A stretch of DNA of 64,000 nt, taken from positions 80,443 to 144,442 of the forward strand of contig NZ_LBMU02000046.1 of assembly GCF_001005085.2 (NCBI RefSeq), written 5' to 3'. Below, in pieces: positions 41,495 to 49,805 of the stretch. This stretch comes from Streptomyces humi. Its GTDB lineage: Bacteria; Actinomycetota; Actinomycetes; Streptomycetales; Streptomycetaceae. The position numbers and the translations under genes are program-made. Each line of letters starts with the position of its first letter. Positions within the stretch are counted from its first letter, which is position 1. The notes under the pieces were generated by a model. It made no database searches, was not told the origin of the DNA, and saw only the letters and a program-made list of their open reading frames with translations.

Positions 41495-42337
41495 ATGTCC
41501 GCTGTTACCCACCACACCGCCCCCACACAGTTCGTCGAGACCGACGGTGTCCGCTACGCCTACCGCAGGCTCGGCTCCGGCGGCGAGGTCCCCCTCGTGA
41601 TGCTCCAGCACTTCACCGGCAACCTCGACAACTGGGACCCGGCCCTCGTCGACGCACTCGCCGCCGAACGCGAGGTCATCCTGGTCGACTACCCCGGGGT
41701 CGCCTCGTCCACCGGCCGCTTCGCCACCACCATCGCGCAGCTCGCCCAGCAGGTGATCACGTTCACCGACGCCCTCGGCCTGGACCGGATCGACCTGCTC
41801 GGCTTCTCCATCGGCGGCTTCGCCGCTCAGGACATCGCGCTCGTGAGGCCCCGTCTGGTCCGCCGCCTCGTGCTCGCCGGCACCGGCCCCAAGGGCGCCC
41901 CCGGCATGCACGGCTGGCGCAAGGACATCGAGACACACGCCCGCGCCGAGGTGCCCACCGGCGAGGACCTGCTCTACATCTTCTTCGCCCACACCGAGAC
42001 CAGCCAGGCCAAGGGCATGGAATTCCTCGGCCGGTTCATGGCCCGCACCGAGGGCCGCGACGTGCCAAGCAGCCTGCCCTCCCGTGACGCCCAGTACGAC
42101 GCCGTACTGGAGTGGGGGATCCCCGACCACGCCGCCCTTCAGCGCCTCACCGGCATCCAGTGCCCCACACTCGTCATCCAGGGCGACGACGACCTGATGA
42201 TCCCCACCAGGAACAGCCACCTGATGGCCGGCCTGATCCCGGACGCACAGCTCCGGATCTACCCGGACGCCGCCCACGCCTCGCTGTTCCAGTACCCCGC
42301 CGAAGCCGCCGAGGACGTCAACGCCTTCCTCGGCTGA
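41495..42337 (+). CDS. Alpha/beta hydrolase (same family as 26515)
   Basis: 280 residues. LQHFTGNLDNWDPALVDALA, nucleophile GFSIGG, Asp in QGDDDLMIP and His in PDAAHASLFQYP (SLFQ instead of GFLFQ). ATG 41495 with GGGAGAG upstream. Followed after 27 bases by a gene of unknown family, with a strong terminator after it, so the two form a compact operon. Confidence 0.91.
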   Translation: MSAVTHHTAPTQFVETDGVRYAYRRLGSGGEVPLVMLQHFTGNLDNWDPALVDALAAEREVILVDYPGVASSTGRFATTIAQLAQQVITFTDALGLDRIDLLGFSIGGFAAQDIALVRPRLVRRLVLAGTGPKGAPGMHGWRKDIETHARAEVPTGEDLLYIFFAHTETSQAKGMEFLGRFMARTEGRDVPSSLPSRDAQYDAVLEWGIPDHAALQRLTGIQCPTLVIQGDDDLMIPTRNSHLMAGLIPDAQLRIYPDAAHASLFQYPAEAAEDVNAFLG

Positions 42338-42364
42338 CCCTGCCACGTCATACAAGGAGCACCC

Positions 42365-43084
42365 ATGTCCGATCTGCTCGCCATCATCTTCGACGCCCAC
42401 GGCGGACGCGCCCGCTGGGAGGAGGCCCACCAGATCACCGCCCGGCAGTTCTTCGGCGGCGCCCTGTGGGGCATGAAGGGCCACCCCGGCGCCCTGAACG
42501 ACGTCGACGTCACCGTCGACCTGCGCCGTGAGTACGTCACCCAGAAGCCGTTCTTCAACCCCGACCACCACACCGTGTTCTCCGCCGACCGTGTGGCGGT
42601 GGAGGACTCCGACGGCAACGTGATCGAGGAACTGGCCGAGCCGCGCGCCTCGTTCGCCGGCCACGACCTGATGACGCCGTGGACGCGGCTCCAGCTCGCG
42701 TACTTCTCCGGCAGCGCCATGTGGACCTACCTCGCCGAGCCGCTGTCGCTGACCTTTCCCGGCGTGCGGACGGAGGAGATCGATCCGTGGACCGAGGACG
42801 GGGAGAAGTTCCGGCGCCTGCACATCACCTTCCCCGACAGCATCGCCACCCTCAGCACCGAACAGACCGTCTACGTCGACTCGCAGGGCCTGATCCGCCG
42901 CCGCGACTACAGCGTGGAGATCGCCGGCAACACCCCTGCCGCGCACTACCTCTCCGGCCACCAGGAAGTCTCCGGCCTCGTCATCCCCACCACACGGATG
43001 ATCTACAGCCGTGACGAGAACGGCCACAAGGTCCCCGAACCGCTCGTCGTCTCGGTCCATCTCGAAGACGTCGCGGTCTCCTGA
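42365..43084 (+). CDS. Protein of unknown function
   Basis: 239 residues that I cannot assign. It is soluble, without signal peptide or membrane segment, and acidic. Notable: LLAIIFDAHGGRARWEEAHQ, FFGGALWGMKGHPG, VTVDLRREYVTQKPF, FHRRLHITFPD-like segment (here FRRLHITFPDS) and VYVDSQGLIRRRDY. Alternating short strands (VDVTVDLRR, HTVFSADRVAVED, QTVYVDSQG) suggest a mostly beta fold, somewhat like LolA-type lipid-binding sheets, but no family motif proves this. AAGGAG lies 7 bases before ATG 42365. Co-transcribed with the hydrolase upstream. Confidence 0.8.
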   Translation: MSDLLAIIFDAHGGRARWEEAHQITARQFFGGALWGMKGHPGALNDVDVTVDLRREYVTQKPFFNPDHHTVFSADRVAVEDSDGNVIEELAEPRASFAGHDLMTPWTRLQLAYFSGSAMWTYLAEPLSLTFPGVRTEEIDPWTEDGEKFRRLHITFPDSIATLSTEQTVYVDSQGLIRRRDYSVEIAGNTPAAHYLSGHQEVSGLVIPTTRMIYSRDENGHKVPEPLVVSVHLEDVAVS

Positions 43085-43094
43085 CCCAGCCGGT

Positions 43095-43144
43095 GGTTCC
43101 GCCGTGGTGGGGCCGGCCTCGGCCGGCGCCACCACGGCGGAACC
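43095..43144 (+). terminator. Strong terminator hairpin after the hydrolase/unknown operon
   Basis: Arms 43095-43110 (GGTTCCGCCGTGGTGG) and 43129-43144 are perfectly complementary over 16 bases. The 18-base loop contains a further GGCCGGCC/GGCCGGC stem. It starts 10 bases after the stop codon. Confidence 0.88.
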
Positions 43145-43263
43145 GTCGACCACTGCCTGCCCTGGTGCCTGCCTGTCGCAGGGCCGCAATCGTCCGACCG
43201 CCCGGCTCCGCGAGCTGACGCGCCGCCCTCACCCAGTCCGACTGCCCTGGAGAACCCCGCGAC

Positions 43264-44286
43264 ATGACCAGCACCATGCGCGCCGTCGCCTGTCGTGCCT
43301 CCCTTCCCGTGACCGACGACGCGTGCCTCCTCGACGTCAGACTGCCCGTGCCCGCGCCGAGCCCCCGGGACCTGCTCGTCCAGGTGGAGGCGGTCGCCGT
43401 CAACCCGGTCGACCACAAGATCCGGCAGCACCAGGATTCGCACGGCCGTGAGCGGGTGCTGGGCTGGGACGCCGCCGGTACGGTCGTCGCGACCGGCTCC
43501 CAGGTGGAGAACTTCGCGCCCGGTGACGAGGTCTTCTACGCCGGCGCCCTCGACCGGCCGGGCGCCAACTCCGAGTTCCACACGGTCGACGAGCGCCTCG
43601 TCGCCCTGAAGCCGACCACGCTGACGTTCACCGAGGCAGCGGCCCTGCCTCTGACCTCGCTCACCGCGTGGGAAGGCCTGTTCGAGCGGATCGGACTGCG
43701 CCACGACCTGATCGACGAGACGGGCTCCCTGCTCGTGACGGCGGCAGCCGGCGGTGTCGGATCCGTGGTCAGTCAACTGGCCCACGCGCTCACCGACCTG
43801 ACGGTGATCGGGACGGCCTCCCGCCCGGAGACTGCCGACTTCGCCCGCCGCATGGGTGTCCACCACATCGTGGACCACCACCAGGCATTGCTGCCCCAGC
43901 TCGCCAAGGTGGCCCCGAACGGCATCGACCAGGTGTTCAGCACCGCGGGGACCGACCGTAACCTGGCCGCCTACGCCGAGGCCCTCAACCCGTTCGGGCA
44001 GATCGTCGCGATCGACGACTTCGACGAACTTCCCGTCGGCCTGCTGAAGCCGAAGAGCATCAGCTTTCACTGGGAGTTCATGTTCACCCGCTCCCTGTTC
44101 CGGACCGCGGACATGGACCGGCAGCGCAGGATCCTCACCCAGGTGGCCCGCCTCGTGGACGCGGGCGTCGTGGTCAGCACCGCGACCAGGGACCTGGGAC
44201 CCGTCAACGCGGCGAACCTGCGGAAGGCGCACGGCATCATGGAAGCAGGCACCGCCATCGGCAAGATCACCCTCACCGGCTTCTGA
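43264..44286 (+). CDS. Zinc-free NADPH:quinone reductase-like MDR enzyme
   Basis: 340 residues of the medium-chain reductase family. VEAVAVNPVDHKIRQ replaces the zinc-binding Cys site. GWDAAGTVVATG, PLTSLTAWEGLFE and coenzyme motif TAAAGGVGSVVSQLA are typical of zinc-binding-type quinone oxidoreductases of the YogA/ZADH group. Reduces a quinone or enone with NADPH. ATG 43264; the crotonase follows 133 bases later. Confidence 0.9.
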   Translation: MTSTMRAVACRASLPVTDDACLLDVRLPVPAPSPRDLLVQVEAVAVNPVDHKIRQHQDSHGRERVLGWDAAGTVVATGSQVENFAPGDEVFYAGALDRPGANSEFHTVDERLVALKPTTLTFTEAAALPLTSLTAWEGLFERIGLRHDLIDETGSLLVTAAAGGVGSVVSQLAHALTDLTVIGTASRPETADFARRMGVHHIVDHHQALLPQLAKVAPNGIDQVFSTAGTDRNLAAYAEALNPFGQIVAIDDFDELPVGLLKPKSISFHWEFMFTRSLFRTADMDRQRRILTQVARLVDAGVVVSTATRDLGPVNAANLRKAHGIMEAGTAIGKITLTGF

Positions 44287-44419
44287 CCGCTTCCCGGACA
44301 TGGTCACATGACTGATGGCTGCCCCAGGACGCTCGGACAGGGTTGTTCCGGAAAGCGACCGCAGGACCGGGCCGGCCGCCCAGTACCCGGCCGGCCCGCA
44401 CACACATACGGAGCGAACC

Positions 44420-45160
44420 ATGGCTGCATGGACCTCGGATCGGTTCGGCCCGGTGGCCGTCCTGACCTTCACCAGGAGACCCGGCAACTTCATGGACTTC
44501 GGCTCCATGATTCAACTCGGAGCGCTGCTCGAAGACTTGGGCCGGCAGACCGGCCAGGTGAAGGTCGTCATGCTGACCGGCGGACTCGATGACAGGTTCA
44601 TCGACCACGCGGAGCTGTCCGATCTGGCCCGGGCGGGCGCGGGACGGGCGACCGCGGAGGAACTCGGCTCGTGGTCGCGGGCGCTGCGCCTGCTGGAGGA
44701 GATCCCCCAGCCCACCGTCGCGGCCGTCGACGGACTCGCCTCGGGCGGAGGCAACGAGATCGCTCTGGCGTGCACTCTGCGGGCCGCTTCCCCGCGCTCC
44801 CGCTTCCAGCAGCCCGAGGCCGCCGCCGGCATCATTCCGGGCGGCGGCGGAAGTGTTCGGCTGCCCCGGCTGATAGGTCCCGGCCGCGCGGCCGAGGCGA
44901 TCCTCACGGGACGGCTCGTCCACGCCGAGGAGGCGCTGCGGGTCGGTTGGGTCAACACCGTCCTCACGGACACCGACTTCGTCGCGGACGCGTTGCGCTG
45001 GGTCGGGGCCGTCGCCAGGAATCCGGGGCCCGCGCTGTACGCGGCGAAGCACTCCGTCGTGGCCGGCTCGCGGCTTCCGTTCGGCGACGCGATCACGACG
45101 GAACGACGTCTCTTCGGGCAGCTCACCGCGGACAACGAGGCGCTGACGTCCGGTTCCTGA
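44420..45160 (+). CDS. Enoyl-CoA hydratase/isomerase-family protein, atypical
   Basis: 246-residue crotonase fold. The second oxyanion and first catalytic Glu are kept in SGGGNEIALA, and the second Glu in QQPEAAAGIIPGGGG. The first oxyanion segment, usually FxxGADL, is changed to FIDHAELSDL. So both catalytic glutamates are present, but the acyl-CoA pocket differs. ATG 44420 with GGAGCG upstream. A paralogue with the same change lies at 48770. Confidence 0.88.
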   Translation: MAAWTSDRFGPVAVLTFTRRPGNFMDFGSMIQLGALLEDLGRQTGQVKVVMLTGGLDDRFIDHAELSDLARAGAGRATAEELGSWSRALRLLEEIPQPTVAAVDGLASGGGNEIALACTLRAASPRSRFQQPEAAAGIIPGGGGSVRLPRLIGPGRAAEAILTGRLVHAEEALRVGWVNTVLTDTDFVADALRWVGAVARNPGPALYAAKHSVVAGSRLPFGDAITTERRLFGQLTADNEALTSGS

Positions 45161-45192
45161 CGTGTCCTCAGGGCGCGGGGACGATCTGCCTT

Positions 45193-45209
45193 CGGCCCAG
45201 GACGGGCCG
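45193..45209. terminator. Short hairpin between convergent crotonase and oxidoreductase genes
   Basis: CGGCCC-AGGAC-GGGCCG, perfect 6-base arms in the 80-base convergent gap. Confidence 0.45.
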
Positions 45210-45240
45210 CCCCCGCTGGAGGTGCGGCCGAGCGGCGTCG

Positions 45241-46197
45241 TCAGTTCACCAGGAGGACCGTCTTGCCCGCGCCGGGCTTGTTCGCCTGGGCCTTGGCCAC
45301 GTCCTCCAGGGCGAACGTGGCACCGATGTGCGGGGTGATACGGCCGTCGGCCGCGAGCGCGGCCAGTTCCCGCATGCCGAGCCGGTCGGCCTCCACGAAC
45401 AGTCCCGCCGGCCGCACCCCGCGCTCGGCGGCTGCGCTCGCCGCTGCGGCGAGGGAGGGAGGCAGTGTCGAGACCAGGATCCCGCCGGGCTTGAGGACCT
45501 GCACCGCCTGGACCGGGTACTCCCCGCCGACACTCTCCAGAACCACGTCCAGATCGCTGGTGGCCTCGCTGAGGGCGGTGGTCGTGTAGTCGATCACCTC
45601 GTCGGCACCCAGGCCACGCACGAAGCCGGCGTTGGCCGCGGCCGCCACCGCCACCACGTACGCCCCGTGCGCCTTGGCGATCTGGATCGCGAGGTGACCG
45701 ACCCCGCCGGCCGCGCCGTTCACCAGCACGCGGCTGCCCGCACCGATCCCGGCGGTCTCCACCAGCGCCTGCCAGGCGGTGAGACCCGCCATCGGCAGCG
45801 CCGCTGCCCGCGCGTGGTCCAGACCCTCCGGCTTGCGCACGAAGGGCCGGGCCGGGGCCACCACGTACTCGGCATAGGAACCAAGTCCGTGCGGGAAGGG
45901 CAGCATGCCGAACACCTCGTCACCGACCCGGTGCACGGTCACACCCGGGCCGACCGCCGCGACGGTCCCCGACACGTCGTAGCCGAGCACGAACGGCGGC
46001 TTGCCGCCGGAGAACACCCCCGTGGCCCGGTTCATGAGGTCGACCGGGTTCACACTCGTGGCGTGCACGCGTACGAGTATCTGCCCGAGACCCGGAGCGG
46101 GGCGAGAGACGTCGACGGACTTGAGGACCTCGGGACCGCCGAGTGCGTCCTGGCTGATGGCGCGCATGGTCGCGGACGCCTGCGTGGTGTCGTTCAT
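45241..46197 (-). CDS. NADP-dependent quinone oxidoreductase-like MDR enzyme
   Basis: 318 residues. ALGGPEVLKSVDV opening, VHATSVNPVDLMNRATG, LGYDVSGTVAAVG, PMAGLTAWQALVE and coenzyme motif NGAAGGVGHLAIQIA. No zinc-binding Cys. ATG 46197 lacks a Shine-Dalgarno; ATG 46167 (MRAISQDALGG) is an alternative. Second of two quinone-reductase-like enzymes within 3 kb; the two share only family-level features. Confidence 0.89.
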   Translation of the reverse strand: MNDTTQASATMRAISQDALGGPEVLKSVDVSRPAPGLGQILVRVHATSVNPVDLMNRATGVFSGGKPPFVLGYDVSGTVAAVGPGVTVHRVGDEVFGMLPFPHGLGSYAEYVVAPARPFVRKPEGLDHARAAALPMAGLTAWQALVETAGIGAGSRVLVNGAAGGVGHLAIQIAKAHGAYVVAVAAAANAGFVRGLGADEVIDYTTTALSEATSDLDVVLESVGGEYPVQAVQVLKPGGILVSTLPPSLAAAASAAAERGVRPAGLFVEADRLGMRELAALAADGRITPHIGATFALEDVAKAQANKPGAGKTVLLVN

Positions 46198-46309
46198 ACG
46201 CACATGTTTGCAGCCGCCGTGGGCGGCCGACGGTGGCAGAAAGGCCATGAAGCGATGGAAACCTGCCACCCGCCCACCGCACGGGGCTCACGTCGGCATC
46301 CGGTGGACA

Positions 46310-47749
46310 TCACAGGTTGATCATGTGGCCGGCCAGGCCGTGGACGGCCTCCTTGACCGCCTCGCCGAGCGTGGGATGCGCGTGGACGTTGCGGGCGACC
46401 TCCTGGACGGTCAGGTCCCACTGCTGGGCCAGCGTCAGCTCCGGCAGCAGTTCGGCGACCTCTCCGCCGATGAGGTGCGCGCCCAGCAGCTCGCCGTGCG
46501 TCCCATCGCTGATGATCTTCACGAAGCCCGTCGGGTCACCGAGGCCCTGCGCCTTGCCGTTCGCCGTGAACGGGAACTTCGCCACCCGCACGTCGAAGCC
46601 GCGTTCCCGCGCCTGCGCCTCCGTCCACCCGAAACTCGCGATCTGAGGCTTGCAGAACGTGACACGCGGGATCATGACGTAGTCGAGCTCCATCGTCTCC
46701 GCGCCGCCGATGGTCTCGGCCGCCACGATGCCCATCGACTCGGCGGCATGCGCCAGCATCAGCTTGGCCGTGACATCGCCGATGGCGAAAATGTGGGGCA
46801 CGTTGGTACGAAGCCGGCCGTCCACGTCGATGGCGCCGCGCCCGGTGAGTCGCACCCCTGTGTTCTCCAGGCCGTAGCCGGTCACGTTGGGCCGGAAACC
46901 GAGGGCCTGGAGCACCTTGCCGGCTTCCAGGACCTGTTCCTGCCCGGCGCGGGAGACGGTGACCCGTACCCGGCCGCCCTCCTCGGCGACGGAGTCCACC
47001 CGGGTGGAGGTCAGCACCTCGATGCCGAGCCGTCGGTACCACCGGGCCAGCTCCGCGGAGACCTCCTCGTCCTCCAGCGGGACCGGCCGGTCCGCGTACT
47101 CCACCACGGTCACGCGGACACCGTAGTTGTGCAGTACGTACGCGAACTCGACGCCGATCGCGCCGGCACCCGCGATGATCACGCTGTCCGGCAGCTCGGA
47201 GGCGAGGATCTGCTCCTCGAAGGTCACCACCCGCTCGCTGAGCCGGGTACCGGGCAGCAGCCGCGCGCCGGCTCCGGTGGCGATGACGCAGTGGTCGAAG
47301 GTCACCGTCTCCGTGCTGCCGTCGGCGCTGGTCACCCTCAGGGTGTGGGCGTCGGTGAAGTGACCGCGCCCCTCGTACTGCGTGATGTCGTTCTTCCGCA
47401 TGAGGAAGTTGACGCCTCTGGCCCGGCCGTCGGCGACCCGCCGGCTCCGCCGGAACGCCTCGCCGTAGTCGAACCGCACCTGCCCGTCGGCCTCGATGCC
47501 GAAGGTCTTGGCCTCCCGGGTGAAGATGTGCGCGAGTTCGGCGTTGCGCAGCAGTGCCTTGGCCGGGATGCAGCCCACGTTCAGGCACACCCCGCCCCAG
47601 TAGCGCTCCTCGACGACCGCGGTACGCAGACCCAGTTGGGCCGACCGGACGGCGGCCGTGTACCCGCCGGGGCCGGCGCCCAGGACGACGACGTCGTAGT
47701 GGCTGGTGGTGACGCCGCCGTGGCGGCGGGTGTGGGTCTGGCTGCGCAT
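46310..47749 (-). CDS. lpdA: Dihydrolipoamide dehydrogenase-like flavoprotein
   Basis: 479 residues. FAD motif VVLGAGPGGYTAAVRSAQLG, redox site GGVCLNVGCIPAKALL (Cys-x4-Cys), NAD motif IAGAGAIGVEFAYVL, FAD motif IFAIGDVTAKLMLAHAAE, and C-terminal HAHPTLGEAVKEAVHG with the His-Glu pair. All features of active E3 are kept. No 2-oxoacid dehydrogenase or lipoyl genes are nearby, so it may serve another disulfide. ATG 47749. Upstream hydrolase gene is separated by a strong hairpin. Confidence 0.9.
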   Translation of the reverse strand: MRSQTHTRRHGGVTTSHYDVVVLGAGPGGYTAAVRSAQLGLRTAVVEERYWGGVCLNVGCIPAKALLRNAELAHIFTREAKTFGIEADGQVRFDYGEAFRRSRRVADGRARGVNFLMRKNDITQYEGRGHFTDAHTLRVTSADGSTETVTFDHCVIATGAGARLLPGTRLSERVVTFEEQILASELPDSVIIAGAGAIGVEFAYVLHNYGVRVTVVEYADRPVPLEDEEVSAELARWYRRLGIEVLTSTRVDSVAEEGGRVRVTVSRAGQEQVLEAGKVLQALGFRPNVTGYGLENTGVRLTGRGAIDVDGRLRTNVPHIFAIGDVTAKLMLAHAAESMGIVAAETIGGAETMELDYVMIPRVTFCKPQIASFGWTEAQARERGFDVRVAKFPFTANGKAQGLGDPTGFVKIISDGTHGELLGAHLIGGEVAELLPELTLAQQWDLTVQEVARNVHAHPTLGEAVKEAVHGLAGHMINL

Positions 47750-47789
47750 GGAGGTGTCCCTGATTCTGGATGTGTGCGATACGGAGGGG

Positions 47790-47828
47790 CCGTGCGGCGA
47801 GCGCGGACCTCGGGCGCTCGCCGCACGG
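47790..47828 (-). terminator. Strong hairpin after the alpha/beta hydrolase gene
   Basis: CCGTGCGGCGAGCGC (47790-47804) pairs perfectly with 47814-47828 around a 9-base loop, directly beyond the hydrolase stop (minus strand) and before the flavoprotein start. Confidence 0.82.
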
Positions 47829-47832
47829 GCCG

Positions 47833-48699
47833 TCAGCCGCCCAGGAAGGTGTTCACCTCGGCGGCGAACTCGGCCGGGTACTGGAAAAGGAATCCGTGGC
47901 CGGCGTCCGGGTAGATGCTCAGCTTCGCGTTGGGCAGGTGCTCGGCCAGCAGGTAGGTGTTCTGGGTGGGAACCATCTCGTCGTTGTCGCCGTTGGCCAC
48001 CAGCACCGGCTGCCGGATGGATTCCAGACGTTGCAGGCGCGAGTCGTCCCGCACACCCCACGCGGAGATCGCGGTCAGCTGGGCGTCGCGGACGGCCAGG
48101 TCGGTCGCGGTGTCCCGGTCGGCGGTGCGCAGACCCAGGCGCTTGAGGAACTCCACGCCCCTGGCCTGGCTGGACGAACTCTTCTCGAAGAACAGGGTGA
48201 GCAGGTTGGCCGCGGAGGGAGCGTCGTCGAGGGCCGCCTCACGGATGGCGCCCGCGGTGTACTGATGGATGTCCCGGCCGCCGCGGGGCGCCGTGCCGGC
48301 CAGCACCAGCCGGCGTACCTGCCACGGGCGGAAGAGCGCGATCTCCTGGGCGACGAAACCGCCGAGGGAGAAGCCGAGCAGGTCGAACCGGCGCAACTCG
48401 AGGGCGTCGAGGAAGGCGATCGCGTCGTACGCCATCTCCTCGACGGTGTTCGGAGTGGTCCCGGTGGACCCCCCTACCCCGGCGAGGTCCACCAGGACGA
48501 CCTCCCGCTCGGCGGCGAGGGCGTCGACGAACTCGGGATCCCAGTTGTCGAGATTGGCGCGGAAGTGCACCAGGCAGACCACCGGCAGACTGCTCGCGTC
48601 GGAGCGGCCGAACCGGCGGTAGCGGTAGGTGACGCCGTCGGCGGCCTCGACGTGCAGGTTGGGCGCCTTGAGCTGGCTGTGGGTGGATTCGGTGGTCAT
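47833..48699 (-). CDS. Alpha/beta hydrolase (same family as 26515)
   Basis: 288 residues. LVHFRANLDNWDPEFVDALA, nucleophile GFSLGG, Asp in NGDNDEMVP and His in PDAGHGFLFQYP. GAAAGG precedes ATG 48699. It lies 70 bases after the second crotonase in the same direction, so a hydrolase-crotonase operon is likely. The paralogue at 41495 also has a crotonase within 3 kb. Confidence 0.91.
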   Translation of the reverse strand: MTTESTHSQLKAPNLHVEAADGVTYRYRRFGRSDASSLPVVCLVHFRANLDNWDPEFVDALAAEREVVLVDLAGVGGSTGTTPNTVEEMAYDAIAFLDALELRRFDLLGFSLGGFVAQEIALFRPWQVRRLVLAGTAPRGGRDIHQYTAGAIREAALDDAPSAANLLTLFFEKSSSSQARGVEFLKRLGLRTADRDTATDLAVRDAQLTAISAWGVRDDSRLQRLESIRQPVLVANGDNDEMVPTQNTYLLAEHLPNAKLSIYPDAGHGFLFQYPAEFAAEVNTFLGG

Positions 48700-48769
48700 G
48701 ATGAACGCCTTTCAGCACTGGTGAACGGGAGAGGAAAGCCAGGAGGGTGAAGACGGGCCGCCGTCCGGA

Positions 48770-49597
48770 CTAGCCGCGGGGACCGAGGCGTTCGCCCATG
48801 TTCAGTTCCAGGTCCTGGATGACCTCCGGGCTCGCCTTCGCCGACAGCCGCAGGCGCTCCTGTACGAAGTCCCGGGCGAGCAGCCCGGCGAAGCGCCGGT
48901 GGGTGACCGCCAGATCGTCAGGGCTGTGCAGCGGCGCCTCCTCGTTGACGATCTCCTTGACCGCGCGCAGCGCGTCGGTGTCGAAGGAGGCGATCCGGCG
49001 CGCGTAGCGGTCGACGACCGCGTCCAGTTCGGCGTCGGGGACAGCGCGGTTGACCCAGCCGTACAGCGCGGCCGTGTCGGCGTCGTAGTCCTCACCGGAG
49101 GTGATGATCTCCAGAGCCCGTGACCGCCCGGTGAGCTGTACCAGGCGCTGGATGCCACCGCAGCCCGGGATGATCCCCGTGCCGATCTCCAACTGGCTGA
49201 GCACGGCCTTCTCCCGGCTGGCGAACCGCACGTCGAGAGTGGTCAGGAACTCGTTGCCGATGCCACGCGCACGGCCGCGCAGCGAACCCACCGTGAGGAA
49301 CCGGGCCGTGCCGAGCCTTCCGACCATGTCGAACCAGGTCGGCATCCCCTCCCCGAACTCCGCGACCCTGCCCAGGTTCAGGTGCGCCATGTAGAAGTCC
49401 GGCACGGCGCTGTCGAAGACGACCACCTTGACCTCGGGGTCCCCCTCCAGCCGGTCGATGATCCGCGCCAGCGCGGACTCCACCTCGGGCTCGTAGAGGT
49501 TGAACGGGGGATTGTCGAAGGTGACCTTCCAGTACCCGGGCCCCTGCTGTTCGGCGCGTACGGGGGCGTGCGTGGAGACGGTTGCGTTGTTCGACAT
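48770..49597 (-). CDS. Enoyl-CoA hydratase/isomerase-family protein, atypical
   Basis: 275-residue crotonase fold. Catalytic Glu sites: RGIGNEFL and QLEIGTGIIPGCGG. As in the copy at 44420, the first oxyanion segment is altered (DFYMAHLNLGRV instead of FxxGADL). C-terminal helical region is longer than in the paralogue. ATG 49597 with GGGAC weakly purine-rich upstream. The 5' leader contains a tandem duplication and palindromes. Confidence 0.88.
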   Translation of the reverse strand: MSNNATVSTHAPVRAEQQGPGYWKVTFDNPPFNLYEPEVESALARIIDRLEGDPEVKVVVFDSAVPDFYMAHLNLGRVAEFGEGMPTWFDMVGRLGTARFLTVGSLRGRARGIGNEFLTTLDVRFASREKAVLSQLEIGTGIIPGCGGIQRLVQLTGRSRALEIITSGEDYDADTAALYGWVNRAVPDAELDAVVDRYARRIASFDTDALRAVKEIVNEEAPLHSPDDLAVTHRRFAGLLARDFVQERLRLSAKASPEVIQDLELNMGERLGPRG

Positions 49598-49609
49598 GGA
49601 GAAGTCCCG

Positions 49610-49654
49610 GTTCGTAGGGTGCACGCAGGAAGTTCGTAGGGGTGCACGCAGGAA
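49610..49654 (-). repeat. 22/23-bp tandem duplication in the crotonase leader
   Basis: GTTCGTAGGGTGCACGCAGG-AA (49610-49631) is repeated with one extra G at 49632-49654, starting 12 bases upstream of the ATG. Confidence 0.92.
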
Positions 49655-49742
49655 GTGGCACATGGGCCCTGTCGCAGAGGACCGGCCGCCGACCACGACA
49701 CTACGGTCGTCCGCACGCCCTGAGCGCCACCGGACGCCAACG

Positions 49743-49777
49743 GTGCCCTATAGGGCACACTTGGCTCACACGTGTGA
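49743..49777. promoter_or_regulatory. Two perfect palindromes upstream of the crotonase gene
   Basis: GTGCCCTATAGGGCAC (49743-49758) and TCACACGTGTGA (49766-49777) are exact palindromes eight bases apart in an AT-richer stretch. TATAGG/CTATAG could also be part of a -10 element. Candidate operator for the hydrolase-crotonase operon. Confidence 0.6.
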
Positions 49778-49805
49778 CTGCGAACAGACCCTCTCGGATC
49801 GGCCG

